From the NCBI GenBank assembly GCA_963970005.1, contig CAXAMN010015003.1:20857-84856 (forward strand): a stretch of DNA of 64,000 nt, in the 5' to 3' direction. Both the position numbers and the translations under genes were made by a program. Below the pieces are notes generated by a model. It did not search any database. It had not been told where the DNA came from and was given only the letters and a program-made list of their open reading frames with translations. The DNA comes from Durusdinium trenchii (taxonomy: Eukaryota > Sar > Dinophyceae > Suessiales > Symbiodiniaceae). The number at the start of each line of letters is the position of its first letter. Position 1 is the stretch's first letter. This document shows positions 62,142 through 64,000 of this stretch, in pieces.

Positions 62142-63010
62142 AGAAGATCGACGAGCACGAGGCTAGTAGTTGGTGCCTGAGATTCCCTGGCGTTTGCGCG
62201 GTCCTCCTTGGCGCCGGGCCACCATGTCAGGGCGTATCAGGATTGAACACGGATCGAAGGGGTGCTCTGCGTGACGTGCGTTCCTGCCTCTTCTCCCACG
62301 TGCCGCGAGTTGAGGAGCTCTTGAGGAGGTTCTTCTCGTGGTGTCCGGTGTTCACTCTTGTTGAGAATGTGGCCTCCATGGATGTTGAAGATTGTAGGGT
62401 TATGTCGAAAGCCTATGATATTTATCCGTGGCTGGTGGACTCGGCAAGCTTGTCCTTGTGTCGACGCCCCCGGTTGTATTGGTTTAACTGGGAGCCAAGA
62501 GAAATCCAAGGTGCCTCGATTTGTCGTGGAGAGACTCATCGCTTACCACTGGCCGGGAGCCTACGCGTTGAGGCGAAGATCGATGAACGTGACTTCTTGG
62601 AACCCGGTTGGAAGCTTGCATCTCAGGGTAGTCTCCCCACCTTCACCACCTCACGACCATCTCCCATGCCAGGAAGGAAGCCGGCGGGGCTCGCGCTGTG
62701 TCCCCCTGAAGCTGTTGCCAGGTGGCGCGCTGATCAACACAGGTTCCCCCCATACCAATACAGATGGGAGAACACTGTCATCGACTCCCAAGGGGACGTG
62801 CGAATTCCTTCCATAGTTGAGCGGGAGGCGATCCTAGGCTTTCCCTTCCAGTATACTGCTAAGTGTCTTCCCAAATCTGAGACCGAAACAACCCGCTGCA
62901 GCGATCTTCGGCTGACGTTGTTGGGCAATAGTTGGTCGGTCCCCGTTGTGGCGTGTTTGTTACATTGCCTCTTTGCCACTTTGGGCTTGAATGAGCAGAA
63001 AAGCATCTAG
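61990..63010 (+). pseudogene. C5-cytosine DNA methyltransferase, frameshifted
   Basis: Motif I (SLFDGIGALRIAV, then GYVAAEI) is in the frame starting ATG 61,990, which stops at TGA 62,116. The rest is in another frame, from about 62,108 to TAG 63,008: GPPCQGVSG with the catalytic Cys (62,216-62,242), ENV (motif VI, 62,363), RPRLYW (motif VIII, 62,465), REAILGFP (motif IX) and GNSWSVPV (motif X). All core motifs are present and in canonical order, so one small indel near 62,105-62,115 separates this copy from an intact enzyme. It would transfer methyl from S-adenosylmethionine to cytosine C5. Methyltransferases of this kind have been reported in dinoflagellate retrotransposons and shown to methylate CG sites; activity here is unknown. 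Confidence 0.85.
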
Positions 63011-63025
63011 GAGATTGTTGACTCC

Positions 63026-63580
63026 TTGACACCAGGTAAATGCCCTAACATGGCAGACTTGTTGATGCGTCCTCCTTTGCGACATAGTACCGCCCCCGGA
63101 CAGGAGAGTTATGGTCTGGTGCAAAAGCTTTTGGGTCAGGTCTCTGTGAAAGGGGAAGACATTTTTTTGCAATTGGCCACCGACATCCCCGCTCGATACC
63201 ATCGACTGCGTGCATCCATTCCCGGAAAGTTGTGGAGGTGGCGTGATGTCGTAGGCTGGCGCTGGACGGGTGAGAAAGAGCACATAAACGCCCTAGAGCT
63301 CAGGGCTGTGAAGACGGCTTTGATCTGGCGCATCAAAGAGCTGAAAGAGCATGGCACTAAGTGTTTGCACCTTGTTGATTCGCTTGTCGTGCTACATGCT
63401 TTGTCGCGTGGTCGGTCGAGTAGTCGAAAACTCCGAAGAACTCTTGCTAAAATTGGCGCGTTGTTGTTGGCTAGCGGACTTCATGTAGCCTGGGGCTACA
63501 TTGATACAAAGCAAAACCCGGCGGACCGCCCGTCCCGCCGGCCGGTTCGAAAAGGATGGCTAAAAGCACGAAGAAGATAG
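63026..63580 (+). CDS. RNase H, C-terminal catalytic part
   Basis: In the same frame as the methyltransferase after its TAG 63,008; open from 63,011, with the first ATG at 63,050. WRWTGEKEHINALELRAVKT carries the catalytic Glu 91, HLVDSLVVLHAL the Asp 118, and GYIDTKQNPADRPSR the fourth carboxylate Asp 167. The first catalytic Asp is not here but in the RT frame about 1.4 kb upstream. A functional RNase H would need the two parts joined by processing, recoding or assembly in trans. The stop is at 63,578, overlapping the recombinase start. Confidence 0.8.
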   Translation: MTPGKCPNMADLLMRPPLRHSTAPGQESYGLVQKLLGQVSVKGEDIFLQLATDIPARYHRLRASIPGKLWRWRDVVGWRWTGEKEHINALELRAVKTALIWRIKELKEHGTKCLHLVDSLVVLHALSRGRSSSRKLRRTLAKIGALLLASGLHVAWGYIDTKQNPADRPSRRPVRKGWLKARRR

Positions 63581-64000
63581 TTGAAGGCCGCAGCAAACAG
63601 CAACGCCAAAAAGTACGCAAGAGTCTAGGAAAGTTGAAAGACCTCACTGTTCAGCCACGCACCCGACATCGCTATGATCAAGCTCTACATCAGTTTTTGG
63701 ATTGGTTGACAAGGGAGGGCATTCGCCTGCCAGACTACCTAGAGTTCCTGTGCCCCTCAGGAGAAGGGAAGACTGTTGCTAACAATGCGCTTGCAGCACT
63801 CCAGGACTATGAGCCTGGTCTCAAGAAAAAGCTCCCGGGAAGTTGGCGGCTGATGAAATAAGCTTGGAATTCGGCGGAAATCCCGAACCGTGCGCCACCT
63901 CTGACACTCACTCTGCTGAATGCTTTATGTGGTTGGAGCGTGATGCAAGACTGCCCTGAGTTTGGCCTTTCGCTTCGCGTAGCATTTTTTGGACTGTTGC
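63556..64000 (+). pseudogene. Tyrosine recombinase, N-terminal part, nonsense codon, cut by window end
   Basis: ATG 63,556. RTRHRYDQALHQFLDWLTRE is the SAM-like N-terminal core-binding helix pair of tyrosine recombinases. TAA at 63,859 interrupts the frame, but the same frame continues with IPNRAPPLTLTLLNALCGWS and GLSLRVAFFGLL to the window end, the segment leading into the catalytic domain in DIRS-like recombinases. The stop is therefore a point mutation, not the natural end. Catalytic Arg/His/Tyr residues would lie beyond the window. Confidence 0.75.

Larger units (their letters stand above)
58100..64000 (+). mobile_element. Damaged DIRS-like retroelement with DNA methyltransferase
   Basis: Order on the plus strand: Zn-ribbon/gag-like frames, acidic linker, RT remnant, first strand of RNase H, C5 DNA methyltransferase, rest of RNase H, then tyrosine recombinase N-terminal part running out of the window. 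The tyrosine recombinase in place of a DDE integrase or endonuclease is what defines DIRS-like elements. The left boundary is uncertain (between about 57,960 and 58,130) and terminal repeats cannot be identified because the right end is missing. This copy has a truncated RT, a frameshift in the methyltransferase and a nonsense codon in the recombinase, so it is probably not autonomous. Confidence 0.85.

Overview
This window looks like nuclear DNA of a dinoflagellate, most likely a Symbiodiniaceae or Suessiales relative. The reasons are a DIRS-like retroelement carrying a C5-cytosine DNA methyltransferase (a cargo reported for dinoflagellate retroelements), very low gene density, many miniature inverted-repeat elements and minisatellites, and short GC-rich exon-like islands separated by kilobases. 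The organism call is inference; no spliced-leader relic or rRNA was seen.

Layout. 0-34 kb is almost gene-free. It holds a (TAG)n microsatellite, several tandem arrays (units of about 14, 16, 53, 66, 181, 196, 200 and 250 bp), an inverted array of a 12-bp unit at 7.6-8.3 kb, a frameshifted coding remnant at 13.7-14.7 kb, a tRNA-like promoter relic near 19.7 kb, telomere-like sequence near 22.1 kb, a false assembly gap at 28.87 kb and one probable exon at 29 kb. 34-44 kb contains the clearest host gene, an intronless reading frame of about 741 codons for a multipass membrane protein with a TIR-like C-terminal domain. It is flanked by diverged copies of the same repeats. 44.6-57.9 kb carries a series of plus-strand exon candidates with AG/GT borders, which may form one or more long-intron genes rich in Ala/Leu helices. 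58.1 kb to the end is a damaged DIRS-like retroelement on the plus strand: gag-like frames, a reverse transcriptase remnant, a DNA methyltransferase lying inside the RNase H domain, and the start of a tyrosine recombinase cut by the window edge.

Dispersed through everything are 90-140 bp inverted-repeat elements. The best family starts CCCTAGGG and shows 3-bp target duplications at six places; a second starts CCCAGACACTCC. Both fit non-autonomous CACTA/CMC-type DNA transposons. A third family has ACCAGGACCC ends and a 9-bp duplication.

The point of greatest interest is the retroelement: the methyltransferase splits RNase H between its first catalytic Asp and its catalytic Glu, in a copy that also shows frameshift, truncation and nonsense damage.
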